Origin: DASYUM01 sp036001225
GTDB taxonomy: Bacteria > Methylomirabilota > Methylomirabilia > Rokubacteriales > DASRDR01
Length of the DNA: 27,496 nt
Direction of reading: 5' to 3'
Assembly: GCA_036001225.1 (NCBI GenBank)
Contig: DASYUM010000278.1
Coordinates: forward strand, 1-27,496
Positions 18,601-25,993 of this stretch are shown here, piece by piece. How positions within the stretch are numbered: position 1 is the stretch's first letter; each line of letters begins with the position of its first letter. The position numbers and the translations under genes are program-made. The notes below the pieces were generated by a model. The model did not search any database, was not told the origin of the DNA, and saw only the letters and a list, made by a program, of their open reading frames with translations.

Positions 18601-19208
18601 CCGCGCTGGAGCCGGTCAACCTGATCGCCGACGACGAGTACCGGGAGCTGGACGAGCGGCTGGGCTTCCTGCGCGCCCAGCACGACGACCTTACCGCGTC
18701 CATCAAGGATCTGGAGCGCGCGCTGCGCGGGATGACGCGGACCGCCCAGGAGCGCTTTGCCGAGGCCTTCGCCGCGATCAACCGGAACTTCCAGGAGCTG
18801 TTCACGCGGCTGTTCGAAGGCGGCCGGGCCGAGCTGCGACTGGTAGAGGCCCCAGAAGGGGAGGACCCGCTGGAGAGCGGCATCGAGCTGGTCGCCCAGC
18901 CCCGCGGCAAGCGGCTGCAGGCGATCTCGCTCCTCTCGGGCGGGGAAAAGGCGCTGACCGGCCTCGCTCTCCTCTTCGCGATCTTCTACTACCGGCCGAG
19001 CCCCTTCTGTCTGCTGGACGAGGTGGACGCGCCCCTCGACGACGCCAACATCCACCGCTTCACCCGGGTCCTGCGCGAGCTGAGCGGCCAGACGCAGTTC
19101 ATCGTCATCACCCACAACCGGAAGACGATGGAAGCGGCCGACGTCCTCTACGGGGTCACCATGGAGGAGCCCGGCCTGTCCCGCCTGGTTTCCGTCAATC
19201 TGACTTAG
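15660..19208 (+). CDS. smc: Chromosome segregation protein SMC
   Basis: 1182-residue SMC ATPase, standard for bacterial SMC. N-terminal head: LFGFKSFADRT and Walker A GPNGCGKT (31-38). Two long coiled-coil arms, very rich in Ala, Glu and Arg, flank a hinge at roughly residues 500-640 that contains LHGVVGTVADLLEV and a glycine-rich stretch. The C-terminal head has signature LLSGGEKALTGLALLFA and Walker B FCLLDEVDAPLDDANI, then the HNRKTM D-loop/switch region. The protein dimerises at the hinge and, with ScpA and ScpB, extrudes DNA loops for chromosome organisation; neither partner gene is in this window. No frameshift. The rodZ-like and ftsY genes follow, a neighbourhood that echoes the smc-ftsY linkage of Bacillus. 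Confidence 0.96.
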   Translation: MRLQAVTLFGFKSFADRTDVKVLPGITAVVGPNGCGKTNIADGLRWALGEQSPKALRGHRMEDVIFHGSGSRRPLGLAEVLLTFSNEGELAVPWSEISVGRRLYRDGESEYLLNKQVCRLKDIHDLFLGTGVNPKAYALMEQERLAHILTARPLDRRLFVEEAAGITRYKQQRAETLGKLEATRQNLLRVRDVMDEVKRQLHSLERQARKAQQYKALQAERRGLALALSAAEHAALLAEGARLADAEAEATSRAEALRTRVAVLDAEQEVARADALAAEHRASDLRHARERAELELEACLTRAEQLRRAEEEVAAERARLADEAAALAARLAALGEERAARRALVAALQGEFDAGRVRAAAEESALDDARGRLRAAREEAERLRREQVVLAARRTELGQALGGQEERRQQLGRRLERLRAEQADVEAERDRLAAARAGTAARLADASARASELTEALAELAARAEAVGAVRAAAAAAADECRVTLAGRRSSLSALEELERERAGYGRGVQAVFAAARASRLHGVVGTVADLLEVPRELERAVEAALGERLQWVVVDTFAAAKQALGLLQQGGAGGGQATFLPLDWLNGGPKAHTPDGDGVVGGASTLIGSGYPALVQNLLGSVVVVRDLGAAERLWSTNGNGTSFVTVSGEVLTPPGAVGGGRAGAGVDASLLARKRAIRELSAGVAEAEVALDRAGGRVGTAGAELAALVSQQKTVAGEREGAEAERVGTAKDLERAEQEAERARAFGATLDLEAVQLQAEAAEVEVALGTQRAELASIATDAERADAEVARLLAAIEADSEAEAARGQAFLEAQVELAALAGRIEAARSDAERLAADEADARARISAGEERARVLADRARQGSAEREALEARARELGRQRDAAHAAAHTAGEALQTLAERVRALGEEARAADAELSRVTGMLRDLTVRAAEVRVRREDVEADARRQFEVTPEALRAAHEPERDFESTRARIEELGAKIAALEPVNLIADDEYRELDERLGFLRAQHDDLTASIKDLERALRGMTRTAQERFAEAFAAINRNFQELFTRLFEGGRAELRLVEAPEGEDPLESGIELVAQPRGKRLQAISLLSGGEKALTGLALLFAIFYYRPSPFCLLDEVDAPLDDANIHRFTRVLRELSGQTQFIVITHNRKTMEAADVLYGVTMEEPGLSRLVSVNLT

Positions 19209-19213
19209 GCGGC

Positions 19214-19268
19214 CCGATCCGCGTCGCGCCGGATCGGCCCACCGGCGCACAGCCCGGGTCGCCTTTTT
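19214..19268 (+). terminator. Possible terminator region after smc
   Basis: An eight-pair inverted repeat, CCGATCCG (19214-19221) with CGGATCGG (19230-19237) around an eight-base loop, begins five bases after the smc stop. A TTTTT run lies at 19264-19268, about 26 bases after the stem, too far for a classical rho-independent terminator. The region probably ends or stabilises the smc transcript. Confidence 0.4.
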
Positions 19269-19314
19269 GTCTTTGCCCGCCGTGGCTTGGCGCCGAGCCC
19301 GGGTGAAGTCCGTG

Positions 19315-19323
19315 TGTTAGACT
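19315..19323 (+). promoter_or_regulatory. Extended -10 box before the rodZ-ftsY-rib run (possible leaderless start)
   Basis: TG-T-TAGACT, with hexamer TAGACT at 19318-19323, ends exactly six bases before ATG 19330, like the elements before 3758 and 11712. The intervening ACGGCC has no Shine-Dalgarno sequence. No good -35 is visible. Confidence 0.45.
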
Positions 19324-19329
19324 ACGGCC

Positions 19330-20172
19330 ATGCGGAACGGTCCGTGGTCCGGCGCGCTGCTCCGGGAGTGGCGAGAGGCCAAAGGTCTGTCGATCGACGA
19401 ACTCTCGCGCGCGACCCGGATCCTCCCCCGCTTCCTCCACGCCCTCGAGGAGGACCGTCTCGACGATCTGCCGGCGCCGGTCTTCGTCCGCGGCTTCATC
19501 CGCGCTTACTGCGCGTCGGTCGGGCGGTCGCCGGGCGAGCCGCTCGCCCGCTACGACGCGCGGGTCGGCCCGCCGGCGCCGACGGCGCGGGTCCTGGCGG
19601 CCGTCGCCGCCCGCCCGCCGGCGAACTCGCCGGTCACGCGGGCCCGGCGGCCCCCGGCCGTCTGGTCGCTGGCCGGCAGCCGCGCCCGGACCATGCTCAT
19701 CGCCGCCGTCCTCCTGATCATCGTAGGGGGCGCGCTCTATCGGCTGGCTCCGCTCGCGGGAACGGCGCCCGTCCCGCCGCCGGCGCCGGCCCGGTTGCCG
19801 GCGCCCGTCCGGAGCCCCGAGCCGGTTCTCGAGAACAGCACGGTGCAGACGACCTCACCGGCCGCCGCGCCGGCCACCTGGAGCGCCGCGACGGCGACCC
19901 CGGCTCCGGCTCCGCCGCCGCTGTCCCACGTCCTGCTCGTCCGTGCCCACGACGCGACCTGGGTCCAGGTGCGACCGGACGATGGCGCCGTCAGCGAGGC
20001 GCTCCTCCAGCCCGGCACCGTCCGAGAGTGGCGGGGGACGGAGCGCTTCACGATCACCCTCGGCAATGCGGGCGGCGTGAGCCTGGAGCTGGACGGAGTG
20101 CTACTGCCACCCATCGGTAACCGGGGCGAGGTCGTCCGCAATCTCACGCTGCCGGCGGAGGCGATGCGGTGA
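19330..20172 (+). CDS. rodZ: RodZ-like helix-turn-helix membrane protein
   Basis: 280 residues with the RodZ layout. A cytoplasmic Xre-type helix-turn-helix spans about 8-75 (LREWREAKGLSIDELSRATR, then VFVRGFIRAYCASVG). A basic linker leads to a single transmembrane helix near 121-137 (MLIAAVLLIIVGGAL), then a Pro/Ala-rich periplasmic linker (about 140-205) and a C-terminal beta-rich domain of the DUF4115 type (VLLVRAHDATWVQVR to the end). RodZ links MreB to the cell-wall elongation machinery in rod-shaped bacteria; that role is inferred from architecture. MreB is not in the window. Its stop overlaps the ftsY start (GTGA), so the two are translationally coupled. It is likely the first gene of a run extending through ribH. 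Confidence 0.8.
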   Translation: MRNGPWSGALLREWREAKGLSIDELSRATRILPRFLHALEEDRLDDLPAPVFVRGFIRAYCASVGRSPGEPLARYDARVGPPAPTARVLAAVAARPPANSPVTRARRPPAVWSLAGSRARTMLIAAVLLIIVGGALYRLAPLAGTAPVPPPAPARLPAPVRSPEPVLENSTVQTTSPAAAPATWSAATATPAPAPPPLSHVLLVRAHDATWVQVRPDDGAVSEALLQPGTVREWRGTERFTITLGNAGGVSLELDGVLLPPIGNRGEVVRNLTLPAEAMR

Positions 20173-21086
20173 AGCTCTTCTCGGCGGTGACCGACCGCTT
20201 CCGGGATACGCTGGCGAAGACCCGGGAAGCTGTCCAGGACGGGTTCGACCGCGTCTTCAAGGGGCAGGAGCTGGAGCCGGCCACGCTGGAGGAGCTGGAG
20301 GCGATCCTCCTGCAGGCCGACCTGGGGCTGGAGACGACCGAGAGCTTCCTCGAGGCCGTGCGCGACCAGGCCCGCCGGGGTCGCCTCACCGAGGGAGACG
20401 TCCGCCAGAGCCTCGCCGCGCACCTCCGCGACGCCCTGAAGGCGGCCGCGGCGCCGCTCGCGCTGGAGGCGCGGCCGGCGGTCCTGCTCGTTCTCGGCGT
20501 CAATGGCTCGGGCAAGACGACGACGTGTGGCAAGCTGGCGGCCCAGCTCCACGCGGCTGGGCACCAGGTCATGCTGGTCGCCGGTGACACCTTCCGGGCG
20601 GCGGCCATCGAGCAGCTCGAGCGCTGGGGCGCGCGGGTCGGAGTGCCGGTGGTGAAGCAGGGGCCGGGTGCCGATCCGTCGGCGGTCGCCTTCGACGCGG
20701 TGAAGACGGCTCAGGCCCGCGGGGCGGACACCCTGATCGTGGACACCGCGGGTCGGCTCCACACCAAGACGAACCTGATGGCCGAGCTGCAGAAGATGAA
20801 GCGGGTCATTGGCCGCCAGCTCCCGGGCGCCCCCCACGAGACTTTGCTCGTGCTCGACGCCACCACCGGCCAGAACGGGATCGCCCAGGCCCGCCTGTTC
20901 CACGAAGCGCTCACGCTGACCGGGCTCGTTCTCACCAAGCTCGACGGCACCGCCAAGGGCGGCATCGTGGTCCGGATCGCGCGCGAGCTCGGCCTGCCGA
21001 TCAAGCTGGTCGGCACGGGAGAGCGGCCCGACGACCTCGCCGCCTTCGATCCCGAAGCCTTCGTCACCGCGCTGGTGGGGTCCTGA
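20169..21086 (+). CDS. ftsY: Signal recognition particle receptor FtsY
   Basis: 305-residue SRP GTPase. The N domain occupies about 1-95, and the acidic A domain of E. coli FtsY is absent, as in many bacteria. G domain: G1 GVNGSGKTT (110-118), the insertion-box segment GDTFRAAAIEQL (139-150), G3 DTAGR (192-196), G4 TKLDGTAKGG (256-265), and GERPDDLAAFDPEAFV at the C-terminus. FtsY docks the ribosome-SRP complex at the membrane and hands nascent inner-membrane proteins to SecYEG, so it complements secA in this window. GTG 20169 overlaps the rodZ-like stop by four bases. Its own stop lies three bases before the ribD start, linking it to the riboflavin genes. Confidence 0.96.
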   Translation: MKLFSAVTDRFRDTLAKTREAVQDGFDRVFKGQELEPATLEELEAILLQADLGLETTESFLEAVRDQARRGRLTEGDVRQSLAAHLRDALKAAAAPLALEARPAVLLVLGVNGSGKTTTCGKLAAQLHAAGHQVMLVAGDTFRAAAIEQLERWGARVGVPVVKQGPGADPSAVAFDAVKTAQARGADTLIVDTAGRLHTKTNLMAELQKMKRVIGRQLPGAPHETLLVLDATTGQNGIAQARLFHEALTLTGLVLTKLDGTAKGGIVVRIARELGLPIKLVGTGERPDDLAAFDPEAFVTALVGS

Positions 21087-21089
21087 ACG

Positions 21090-22202
21090 TTGGACGACCG
21101 TAGCTTCATGGCGCGAGCGCTCCGGTTGGCCGAGAGCGGGCTCGGGCTCACCTCGCCGAATCCGGCCGTCGGCGCGGTGCTCGTCCGCGACGGTGTGGTC
21201 GTGGGCGAAGGCGCCCACCGGCGCGCGGGGGGGCCGCATGCGGAAGCCGTCGCGCTGGCCGCGGCGCGGGAAGCGTCCCGGGGGGCGACCTGTTACGTGT
21301 CGCTCGAGCCGTGCGCCCATCACGGCCGCACGCCGCCGTGCGTGGAGGCGCTGGTGGCCGCCGGCGTGGCTCGCGTCGTGGTCGCCTGCCAGGATCCCGA
21401 TCCCCGCGTGGATGGCCGTGGTCTGGCCCGCCTGCGCACGGCGGGCATCGAGGTGAGCGTGGGCGTGGCCGAGGTGGAAGCGCGGGCGCTCAACCGGGCG
21501 TTCTTCACCTTCGTCACCACCGGACGCCCCCACGTCACGCTGAAGTCGGCGATGACCCTCGACGGGAAGATCGCCGCCTGGGATGGCGCCTCCCGCTGGA
21601 TCACCGGCGAGGCGGCCCGGGCCGAGGCCCACCGGATGCGCTTCCTCGCCGACGCGATCCTCGTCGGGATCGGCACCGTTCTGCGTGACGACCCCGAGCT
21701 GAGCGTCCGCCTCGCCGAGGCGCCGGCCAAGGAGCCGCTGCGGGTCGTCGCCGACACGCGGCTCCGAATGCCGGTAGAGGCCCGCTGCCTGAGCTCCGGC
21801 GATCCCGCGCGGACCATCGTCGCCTGCGGGGTCCCGGCTCCGGCTCGGCGGGCGGCGGCGCTGCGGGCGCGAGGCGGGCGGGTACTCGAGCTGCCGCGGG
21901 CCGAGCGGCGCGTGGATCTCCGCGCCCTGCTCGGCGAGCTGGCCCGGCTCGACGTGGTCGCGGTCCTGGCCGAGGGCGGCGGCGAGCTCGGCGCCGCGCT
22001 GCTGGACGCCGGTCTGGTGGATCGTGTGGCGTTCTTCCTGGCCCCCCGCCTCCTCGGCGGCCGCACTGCGCCGGGCCCGGTCGGCGGCGTCGGCCGGGCG
22101 CTGAAGGAAGCGCTCAGCGTCACGGGCCTAACCGTGCGCCCGATCGGGGAAGACCTTCTCCTGGAAGGCGACGTGGCCCATGGTGGGAGAGGTCCCGATT
22201 GA
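21090..22202 (+). CDS. ribD: Bifunctional pyrimidine deaminase/reductase RibD
   Basis: 370 residues from TTG 21090; ATG 21108 would remove the conserved DDRSFM lead, so TTG is preferred. N-terminal zinc deaminase (1-145): HAE (50-52) and PC (74-75) with the second zinc cysteine in TPPC (C84). C-terminal reductase: HVTLKSAMTLDGKIA, SRWITGEAAR, VGIGTVLRDDPELSVR, and AEGGGELGAALL. It converts 2,5-diamino-6-ribosylamino-4-pyrimidinone phosphate to the ribitylamino-uracil phosphate by deamination then NADPH reduction. It lies three bases after ftsY, and its TGA overlaps the ribE ATG by one base, so the genes are coupled. No room exists for an FMN riboswitch directly upstream. Confidence 0.95.
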   Translation: MDDRSFMARALRLAESGLGLTSPNPAVGAVLVRDGVVVGEGAHRRAGGPHAEAVALAAAREASRGATCYVSLEPCAHHGRTPPCVEALVAAGVARVVVACQDPDPRVDGRGLARLRTAGIEVSVGVAEVEARALNRAFFTFVTTGRPHVTLKSAMTLDGKIAAWDGASRWITGEAARAEAHRMRFLADAILVGIGTVLRDDPELSVRLAEAPAKEPLRVVADTRLRMPVEARCLSSGDPARTIVACGVPAPARRAAALRARGGRVLELPRAERRVDLRALLGELARLDVVAVLAEGGGELGAALLDAGLVDRVAFFLAPRLLGGRTAPGPVGGVGRALKEALSVTGLTVRPIGEDLLLEGDVAHGGRGPD

Positions 22203-22855
22203 TGTTCACGGGGCTCGTGGAGGCGATGGGTTCGGTCGAGAGCGTGAGCGGTGTTGGCGCGGGACGGCGGCTGACGGTGCGGGTGCCGGCGACATGGGCG
22301 GCCGAGACCACGGTCGGCGACAGCGTGGCCGTCAACGGCGCCTGCCTCACGGTGGTCGCCGCCGAGCCGGGTCGCCTCGCCTTCGACCTGGCCGAGGAGA
22401 CGCTCCGCGTGACGACGCTCGGCGCGCTGATCGCCGGCGAGCCGGTGAACCTGGAGCGGCCGCTCCGGTTCGGCGGGCGGCTGGGGGGGCACCTCGTGCT
22501 CGGCCACGTGGACGGGGTGGGCCGGGTCACCCGCGCGACACCGGAAGGCACCGGGCGCCGGCTCACGGTCGGATTCCCGCCGGCGTTGCGCGGCCTGCTG
22601 ATCCCGAAAGGCTCGGTGGCCGTGGACGGGGTGAGTCTGACCGTGGCCGACCTCGAGGAGACGCAGTTCAGCGTGGCCCTGATCCCGCACACCCTGGCGG
22701 TGACGACGCTGGGCGCGCGCGAGGTCGGGACCACGGTCAACCTGGAGGTGGACGTGCTCGGCAAATACGTGCGGGCCCTGCTGCCCGGTGGCGACGAGGC
22801 CCGCAGATTCCTGGTCGGCCACGGTCTGCTGGCCGGGGCGGGGGAGGGGCGATGA
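22202..22855 (+). CDS. ribE: Riboflavin synthase, alpha subunit
   Basis: 217 residues from ATG 22202 (MFTGLVEAMGSVE), the canonical start of this family; the ATG shares its A with the ribD stop. Two homologous lumazine-binding repeats are visible, about 1-97 and 98-200, with matching VNGACLTV (44-51) and VDGVSLTV (141-148) and the GGHLVLGHVDGVG junction. The enzyme transfers a four-carbon unit between two 6,7-dimethyl-8-ribityllumazine molecules, giving riboflavin and recycling the pyrimidine. It overlaps ribBA by four bases (ATGA). Some databases call this gene ribC. Confidence 0.95.
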   Translation: MFTGLVEAMGSVESVSGVGAGRRLTVRVPATWAAETTVGDSVAVNGACLTVVAAEPGRLAFDLAEETLRVTTLGALIAGEPVNLERPLRFGGRLGGHLVLGHVDGVGRVTRATPEGTGRRLTVGFPPALRGLLIPKGSVAVDGVSLTVADLEETQFSVALIPHTLAVTTLGAREVGTTVNLEVDVLGKYVRALLPGGDEARRFLVGHGLLAGAGEGR

Positions 22856-24078
22856 CACGCGACGATCGGGAGCGCCGGTTTGCGTCCATCGAGGAGGCGA
22901 TCGAGGAGATCCGGCAGGGCCGGATCCTGGTCGTGGTGGACGACGAGGACCGAGAGAACGAGGGCGATCTCGTGATGGCGGCCGACCGGGCGACCCCGGA
23001 GGCCGTCAACTTCATGGCCACTCATGGCCGCGGGATCATCTGCGCGCCGATGACGGGGGAACGGCTGGACGAGCTGCACATCCCGATGATGGTGAGCGAG
23101 AACACCGCGCTGATGGGGACCGCGTTCACCGACAGTGTGGACGCCCGGCGCGGCGTCAGCAGCGGGACCTCGGCCTACGACCGCGCCGTCACCATCCGGG
23201 CGCTGGTCGACCCGGCCACCCACCCCGAGGACCTCGCCCGCCCCGGCCACATCTTTCCGCTCCGCTCGATGCCAGGCGGGGTGCTGCGCCGGGCTGGCCA
23301 CACCGAGGCCGCCGTGGACCTGGCCCGGCTGGCCGGTTGCTATCCGGCCGGGGTCATCTGCGAGGTGATGGACGCCCGGGGCGGGATGGCGCGGGTTCCC
23401 GAGCTGCTGGCGCTCGCCGCCCAGCACGGGCTGCGCATCATCACGATCAAGGACCTGATCCGCTACCGGATCCAGAAGGACAAGCTGGTCCGCCGGGCCG
23501 CCATCACCACGCTGCCGACCCCCTATGGCACCTTCAAATCGATCGCCTACGAAACCACCGTGGACGACCGGGTCGTCCCCGCCCTCGTCCTCGGCGAGAT
23601 CCGCGCCGAGGATCCGGTGCTGGTGCGCGTGCACTCCGAGTGCCTGACCGGCGACGTGTTCCAGTCGCTCCGCTGCGACTGCGGGGACCAGCTCCGCAAG
23701 GCGCTGGCGATCATCGCCACCGCCGGGGGCGGGGCGCTCGTCTACATGCGGCAAGAAGGGCGCGGCATCGGGCTCCTCAACAAGCTGCGGGCCTACGAGC
23801 TGCAGGACCAGGGCAAGGACACCGTCGAGGCCAACGAGGCCCTCGGCTTCAAGGCCGACCTGCGGGACTACGGGATCGGGGCCCAGATCCTGGTGGACCT
23901 GGGCGTGCGCCGGATGCGGCTCCTCACCAACAACCCGAAGAAGATCGTGGGCCTGGAAGGCTACGGGCTCACCGTGGTCGAACGGGTGCCGCTGGAAGTC
24001 CCGGCCTCCGACCAGAACCGCTTCTACCTGCAGACCAAGCAGGACAAGCTGGGCCACCTCTTTTCATCCCGCCCCTGA
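22852..24078 (+). CDS. ribBA: Bifunctional DHBP synthase / GTP cyclohydrolase II
   Basis: 408 residues from ATG 22852 (overlapping the ribE stop as ATGA). The RibB half (1-203) has DDEDRENEGDLVMAAD (30-45) and the RRAGHTEAAVDLARL motif (146-160). It makes the four-carbon unit 3,4-dihydroxy-2-butanone 4-phosphate from ribulose-5-phosphate. The RibA half (205-408) has the zinc cysteines C264, C275 and C277 in HSECLTGDVF...LRCDCG, the RQEGRGIGLLNK loop (300-311) and the TNNPKK motif (359-364). It opens the GTP imidazole ring in the first committed step. Both active sites look intact, so it feeds both branches of the pathway. RibH starts nine bases after its stop. Confidence 0.96.
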   Translation: MTRDDRERRFASIEEAIEEIRQGRILVVVDDEDRENEGDLVMAADRATPEAVNFMATHGRGIICAPMTGERLDELHIPMMVSENTALMGTAFTDSVDARRGVSSGTSAYDRAVTIRALVDPATHPEDLARPGHIFPLRSMPGGVLRRAGHTEAAVDLARLAGCYPAGVICEVMDARGGMARVPELLALAAQHGLRIITIKDLIRYRIQKDKLVRRAAITTLPTPYGTFKSIAYETTVDDRVVPALVLGEIRAEDPVLVRVHSECLTGDVFQSLRCDCGDQLRKALAIIATAGGGALVYMRQEGRGIGLLNKLRAYELQDQGKDTVEANEALGFKADLRDYGIGAQILVDLGVRRMRLLTNNPKKIVGLEGYGLTVVERVPLEVPASDQNRFYLQTKQDKLGHLFSSRP

Positions 24079-24086
24079 GGTCAGCC

Positions 24087-24599
24087 TTGGCCGGGGAAGC
24101 GCCCACCGTGCCCTCGGAGCTGTTGGCCCGCGGCCATCGCTTCGCGATCATCGCGTCCCGCTACCACGAGGAGATCGGCAAGCGGCTCGTCGAGGGCGCG
24201 CGGGAAGTCCTCCGTCGCCACGGCGCCGCTGAGAAGGACATCCTCGTGGTCTGGGTGCCCGGGGCGTTCGAGCTGCCCCAGGCCGCCCTGGCCGTCGCCC
24301 GTCGGGGCCGGGTAGACGCGCTGGTGTGCGTCGGCTGCGTGATCCGGGGGGAGACGCCGCACTTCGAGTACGTGGCCGGCGAGGCGGCGCGGGGCATCGG
24401 CGAGGTCGGACGGTTGACCGGCATCCCGGCGACGTTCGGCGTCGTCACCGCCGAGAACGCCGACCAGGCCTTCGATCGGGCCGGCGGCCGCGTGGGCAAC
24501 CGCGGCGCCGAGGCGGCGGGCGCCGCCGTCGAGCTGGTCGCCCTCCTCCAGGCCCTGGACCGCCGGGCGCCCCGGCGGAAGGCTCGTCCCCGCCGCTGA
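24087..24599 (+). CDS. ribH: 6,7-dimethyl-8-ribityllumazine synthase
   Basis: 170 residues from TTG 24087; GTG 24108 is a plausible alternative since both precede the fold, which begins at HRFAIIASRYHEEI. Motifs: WVPGAFELPQAA, GCVIRGETPHFEYVAGEAARG with the catalytic-region histidine, and PATFGVVTAENADQAFDRAGG. The enzyme condenses the ribitylamino-uracil with the RibB product to form lumazine, the RibE substrate, and often assembles as a pentamer or icosahedral shell. It is the last of four contiguous riboflavin genes. The C-terminal tail after VALLQALD is short and very basic. The 248 bases after its stop contain no gene but a repeat copy. Confidence 0.94.
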   Translation: MAGEAPTVPSELLARGHRFAIIASRYHEEIGKRLVEGAREVLRRHGAAEKDILVVWVPGAFELPQAALAVARRGRVDALVCVGCVIRGETPHFEYVAGEAARGIGEVGRLTGIPATFGVVTAENADQAFDRAGGRVGNRGAEAAGAAVELVALLQALDRRAPRRKARPRR

Positions 24600-24659
24600 A
24601 CGCGCGTGAGCCGATCGGTGCCGATGCGTTCGCGCGCGGCCGACGACTAGGGCCGAGCG

Positions 24660-24836
24660 GAATGATCATGCGCTACGCGCTGCCGAACGCCGAGCGTAGG
24701 TGTTCCGCTCCGAGCGCCGGCTTTGCCGGCGCAACTTTAGATTCGCGCACCTCGGACGGCGGGGCCCCAGCCCCGCGACGTCCTGCGGCGCGCCGTTCCG
24801 GGGGGGAATCGGGGGGGGGTTCCGAGACCCCCCCGA
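24660..24836 (-). repeat. Hairpin repeat copy L (tail-C-B-A, inverted)
   Basis: This is a complete copy in the opposite orientation to 25994-26187. Module C is at 24714-24732 (GCGCCGGC-TTT-GCCGGCGC), module B at 24754-24783, and a diverged module A of G9/C7 runs at 24809-24836. Two blocks are identical to the reverse complement of the downstream copy: 34 bases (24699-24732) and 53 bases (24742-24794). The tail (24660-24698) is diverged. It ends 11 bases before nusB. The rest of the gap after ribH (24600-24659) shows nothing I can name. Confidence 0.85.
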
Positions 24837-24847
24837 AGTCCTAGGAC

Positions 24848-25261
24848 ATGGGCCGCCGCCGGAAGGCCCGCGAGCTCGCTCTCCAGCTCCTCTACGAGCT
24901 GGACCTCCGCGGCGACGGCGACGTCGAGCAGGCGGCCACCGAGTTCTGGCTGCGGCAGGCGGCCCTCCCCGAGGAGGTGCGGAGCTACGCCGACACGGTG
25001 GTCCGGGGGACGAAGGCTCACCAGGGGAAGATCGACGAGCTGATCGCCCGCTTCGCCGAGCGGTGGGACCTCGAGCGGATGGCGGTGGTGGACCGGAACA
25101 TCCTGCGGGCGGGCGTCTTCGAGCTGCTGTGGTCCGCCGAGGTGCCACCCAAGGTCGCCATCAACGAGGCCCTCGACATCGCGCGGAAGTTCTCCACCGA
25201 GGAATCGACCCGCTTCATCAACGGCGTGCTGGACCGGATCCGCCGGGAGCTCTCCCCGTAA
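24848..25261 (+). CDS. nusB: Transcription antitermination factor NusB
   Basis: 137-residue all-helical RNA-binding protein: RRRKARELALQLLYELDL at the N-terminus and the conserved C-terminal segment VAINEALDIARKFSTEEST followed by FINGVLDRI. NusB with NusE (S10) binds boxA RNA and promotes antitermination at rRNA operons. Complete and of normal length. ribH-nusB adjacency is one of the most widespread bacterial gene pairs, but here the two are separated by 248 bases containing an inverted hairpin-repeat copy. There is no Shine-Dalgarno sequence before ATG 24848; the preceding bases are the repeat's end and TCCTAGGA. The stop TAA (25259-25261) overlaps the start region of the next gene. Confidence 0.93.
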   Translation: MGRRRKARELALQLLYELDLRGDGDVEQAATEFWLRQAALPEEVRSYADTVVRGTKAHQGKIDELIARFAERWDLERMAVVDRNILRAGVFELLWSAEVPPKVAINEALDIARKFSTEESTRFINGVLDRIRRELSP

Positions 25262-25989
25262 GGTACGGCGTCCTCTCGGACATCCACGCCAACGCGCCGG
25301 CGCTCCGCGCGGTCCTGGCCGACCTAGCCACGCTCGGCGTCGATCGCCTCCTCTGCCTGGGGGATCTGGTGGGCTACGGGGCGGATCCCGACCGGGTCGT
25401 GGAAGCCGTCGCCCGGCGGGAGTCGGTGGTGGTCGCGGGCAACCACGACCACGCTTCGGCCGGCCTGGTCGCGCTCGACTGGTTCAACCCGTTTGCCCGG
25501 GCGGCCGCCGAGTGGACCGCCACTCAGCTGAGCGCGGACCACTCCCGCTACCTGGCCGGCTTACCCCTGGTCCTCGAGCACGCGGGGGCGACACTGGTCC
25601 ACTCCTCGCCCCAGCACCCGGAGGAGTGGCCGTACCTGGTGACTCCTGCCGACGGCGCCGCCGCCTTCGCGGCGTTCACGACGCCGATCTGCTTCGTGGG
25701 GCACTCGCACCTACCCGCGGTATGGACGCTTCGCGACGACGGCGGGGTCGGATTTCAGTCGGGCGCGCGACGGATCACGCTGGCCGCCGGCGCGCGCTAC
25801 ATCGTCAACGTCGGCAGCGTGGGTCAGCCGCGAGACGGCGACCCGGCCGCCGCCTACACGCTCTGGGACCTCGACGCGGGCGCCGTGGAGATCCGGCGCG
25901 TCGCCTATGACACGCAGGAGGCGCGCCGACGCATCCACGCCGCGGGCCTCCCGCGCCTGCTCGGCGACCGCCTCCTCCATGGGCGCTAG
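25258..25989 (+). CDS. Metallophosphoesterase (non-standard start)
   Basis: 243 residues of the calcineurin-like metallophosphoesterase superfamily, in the compact MJ0936/YfcE-like group. The metal-binding motifs are in order: DIH (8-10), GDLVGYG (35-41), GNHDH (61-65), a histidine in LVHSSP (114), and GHSH (148-151). It is predicted to hydrolyse a phosphodiester or phosphomonoester; the substrate is unknown. The fold starts at RYGVLSDIHAN, but the codon where a start should be is GTA (25258), overlapping the nusB TAA. No ATG, GTG or TTG lies close upstream in frame; the nearest is a GTG around 25128, deep inside nusB. A GTGA overlap like those at 8505 and 20169 would be restored by a single A-to-G change. 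The hairpin repeat starts four bases after its stop. Confidence 0.85.
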   Translation, partial: VRYGVLSDIHANAPALRAVLADLATLGVDRLLCLGDLVGYGADPDRVVEAVARRESVVVAGNHDHASAGLVALDWFNPFARAAAEWTATQLSADHSRYLAGLPLVLEHAGATLVHSSPQHPEEWPYLVTPADGAAAFAAFTTPICFVGHSHLPAVWTLRDDGGVGFQSGARRITLAAGARYIVNVGSVGQPRDGDPAAAYTLWDLDAGAVEIRRVAYDTQEARRRIHAAGLPRLLGDRLLHGR

Positions 25990-25993
25990 ATTG

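Noticed and set aside
24790..24840. Runs of seven and nine G as a G-quadruplex regulatory element for nusB.
   Set aside because: The runs pair with a downstream C-run as a diverged module A of the repeat, which explains them better.
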